NCBI RefSeq assembly: GCF_000236905.1
Contig: NC_016529.1
Location: forward strand, 124,001-188,000
DNA length: 64,000 nt
DNA from: Tetrapisispora phaffii CBS 4417
Taxonomy: Eukaryota > Ascomycota > Saccharomycetes > Saccharomycetales > Saccharomycetaceae
Direction of reading: 5' to 3'
In this document: positions 62,144 to 64,000 of the stretch, piece by piece
Layout: every line of letters begins with the position of its first letter
Numbering within the stretch: the stretch's first letter is position 1
Notes under the pieces: model-generated
Seen by the model: only the letters and a program-made list of their open reading frames with translations
What the model was told of the DNA's origin: nothing
Databases searched by the model: none
Made by a program: the position numbers and the translations under genes

Positions 62144-64000
62144 ATGCCAACTGATAAAAAAAATGACACCACGGTTGATAATAGAGATTTAGATAATATT
62201 GAATTATCCTCATATTCTAATTCTAACACAGTAGATCTGGAGGCATTAGAAGAAGAATATGATCAATATAAAAAAGAAGAAGAAATAGAATATATATCCG
62301 GAAACTATTTAAATAGTTCACCAACTCAAAATATTAATGTTACCAGTAATCCCAAATATGAAGAATATAAAAAATTAAAGCATTTGGATCAAAGTTATAA
62401 TTATGTCAGTACTGAATATTTGGACACAGATTATTTAATTCCTGCGCATAATGAAAATATAATAACATTTAAAGAATATTATAATCATTCATTAAAGGAA
62501 TATTTTACATTTAACGCAGCAAAAAATTATGCATTATCAATATTTCCAATTATACATTGGTTACCATTTTACAATTTTAATTGGTTTATTTCTGATCTGA
62601 TAGCAGGAATCACAATTGGTTGCGTGCTGGTTCCACAATCAATGTCGTATGCTCAAATTGCTACATTAGATCCACAATATGGTTTATATTCTTCATTTAT
62701 TGGTGCTTTTGTATATGCACTTTTTGCAACTTCGAAAGATGTTTGTATTGGCCCTGTCGCTGTCATGTCTTTGGAAACAGCAAAAGTCATTGCTGATGTA
62801 TCCTCGCATTTCCAGAACGATCCGGACGTTACTGGTCCAATTATTGCAACTACGTTAGCTTTGTTATGTGGTGGTATTGCAGCTGCTGTCGGCTTTTTAA
62901 GATTAGGGTTTTTAGTAGAGCTAATTTCTCTGAATGCAGTGACAGGATTCATGACAGGTTCTGCTTTTAATATTCTATGGGGTCAAGTACCAGGATTGAT
63001 GGGTTATAGTAAACTGGTAAATACAAGACAAGCTACATATAAGGTTGTGATAGATACCTTAAAACATCTGCCAGACACTAAGTTAGATGCTGTATTTGGG
63101 TTAATTCCATTATTTATCTTATATGTCGTCAAATGGTGGTGTACTAATTATGGTTTACAGTTAGCTGAAAAACAGTTTTCATCAAATGAGAGATATAGAT
63201 TTTATCTGAAAAAGTTTTACTTTTATACAAATGCCATGAGAAATGCGGTAGTGATTATTATATTCACAGCTATATCATGGTCTATTACAAGAAATAAATC
63301 ATCAAGCGAAAGACCAATTACCGTTTTAGGAACAGTTCCTTCTGGGTTGAAGGATATTGGTGTCTTCAAACCACAAACTAAAATTGTCCAAAAAATTGGT
63401 CCTCAATTACCTGCATCAATCATCGTGTTACTTTTAGAACATATTGCCATTGCTAAATCATTTGGTAGAATTAACGATTACAAAATTGTTCCAGACCAGG
63501 AACTTATTGCAATAGGTATTTCCAATTTAGTCGGGACATTTTTTTCTGCTTATCCAGCAACGGGTTCATTCTCAAGGTCAGCTTTAAATGCCAAATGTAA
63601 CGTTAAAACTCCTTTATCAGGTATATTTACGGGGGGTTGTGTGTTACTAGCATTGTATTGTCTAACCGGGGCATTCTTTTACATTCCAAAAGCTACACTT
63701 TCCGCTGTCATCATCCATGCAGTTTCTGATTTAATTGCCAGTTATCAAACTACATTAAGTTTTTGGAATATGAATCCTCTTGATACTTTATGTTTTTTGG
63801 TGACGGTTCTTATTACTGTCTTTTCATCAATTGAAAATGGTATTTACTTTGCAATGTGTTATTCTTGTGCACTATTCATATTTCGTTCTGCGTTCCCAGC
63901 TGGTAAATTTTTGGGGAGAATTGAAATTGCAGAAGTTATCAATGCCACCCCCAAAGATGACTTTCAAATGGATAATTTTAATGGTTTCGAGACATCCGAA
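62144..64000 (+). CDS. SUL2: High-affinity sulfate permease (SLC26/SulP), partial at right edge
   Basis: Plasma membrane sulfate/proton symporter. The ATG is at 62144 and 619 codons run open to the window edge; Sc Sul1 and Sul2 are about 860-890 residues, so the last transmembrane helices and the cytosolic STAS domain lie partly or wholly outside. The N-terminal 130 residues are hydrophilic and acidic. The SulP membrane domain starts near 140 (WLPFYNFNWFISDLIAGITIG), with VPQSMSYAQIATLDPQYGLYSSF, the sulfate transporter signature, then SFSRSALNAK further on. SUL2 (YLR092W) lies close to GEP5 and ALT1 in S. cerevisiae, which supports SUL2 rather than SUL1. Upstream Cbf1 and Met31/32 sites agree with sulfur regulation. 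Confidence 0.93.
   Translation, partial: MPTDKKNDTTVDNRDLDNIELSSYSNSNTVDLEALEEEYDQYKKEEEIEYISGNYLNSSPTQNINVTSNPKYEEYKKLKHLDQSYNYVSTEYLDTDYLIPAHNENIITFKEYYNHSLKEYFTFNAAKNYALSIFPIIHWLPFYNFNWFISDLIAGITIGCVLVPQSMSYAQIATLDPQYGLYSSFIGAFVYALFATSKDVCIGPVAVMSLETAKVIADVSSHFQNDPDVTGPIIATTLALLCGGIAAAVGFLRLGFLVELISLNAVTGFMTGSAFNILWGQVPGLMGYSKLVNTRQATYKVVIDTLKHLPDTKLDAVFGLIPLFILYVVKWWCTNYGLQLAEKQFSSNERYRFYLKKFYFYTNAMRNAVVIIIFTAISWSITRNKSSSERPITVLGTVPSGLKDIGVFKPQTKIVQKIGPQLPASIIVLLLEHIAIAKSFGRINDYKIVPDQELIAIGISNLVGTFFSAYPATGSFSRSALNAKCNVKTPLSGIFTGGCVLLALYCLTGAFFYIPKATLSAVIIHAVSDLIASYQTTLSFWNMNPLDTLCFLVTVLITVFSSIENGIYFAMCYSCALFIFRSAFPAGKFLGRIEIAEVINATPKDDFQMDNFNGFETSE

Overview
This is nuclear DNA from a budding yeast of the family Saccharomycetaceae. 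It is AT-rich, gene-dense and without visible introns, and almost every gene has a recognisable Saccharomyces cerevisiae (Sc) counterpart. The gene order interleaves pairs of Sc regions that arose by whole-genome duplication (for example YLR351-356 with YGR040-054, and YLR086-092 with YDR110-118). Many neighbours expected in an unduplicated genome are absent: GAA1, XDJ1, PDS1, TFC4, UFD1 and others. I infer a post-duplication species that kept a different set of copies from S. cerevisiae, perhaps in or near the Vanderwaltozyma/Tetrapisispora group; the sequence alone does not fix the species.

Layout. 1-12.6 kb: GLN4 (partial, cut by the left edge), RED1, RPS28, SWT1, SEY1, GET4, DDP1, matching the Sc YOR163-168 region with RED1 from YLR263. 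13.3 kb: an initiator tRNA-Met at a synteny break. 13.7-36.3 kb: NIT3, KSS1, YLR352W, BUD8/9, TAL1, RME1, ILV5, ATG33/SCM4, YGR053C, eIF2A. 37-64 kb: SMC4, the very long CSF1, FOB1, ALT1, GEP5 (carrying a frameshift), MRPL1, TMA64, APC4 and a sulfate permease (SUL2-like) cut by the right edge.

The genes are mostly housekeeping: translation, ER shape and tail-anchored protein insertion, condensin, lipid transfer, mitochondrial ribosome and mtDNA maintenance. Several belong to regulated programmes, and promoter motifs agree with those assignments: a URS1-like site before RED1 (meiosis), two pheromone response elements before KSS1, an a1-alpha2-like operator before RME1, and Cbf1 and Met31/32 sites before the sulfate permease.

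The most unusual part is 23.4-26.3 kb, a GC-rich island in an AT-rich chromosome. It covers the TAL1-RME1 intergenic region, with several hairpins including a perfect 14-bp stem, and the C-terminal two thirds of RME1, with a composition change inside that one gene. I saw no transposon, CRISPR array, centromere or clearly foreign gene cluster. The best candidates for something undescribed are the possible structured RNA in this island and the frameshifted GEP5.
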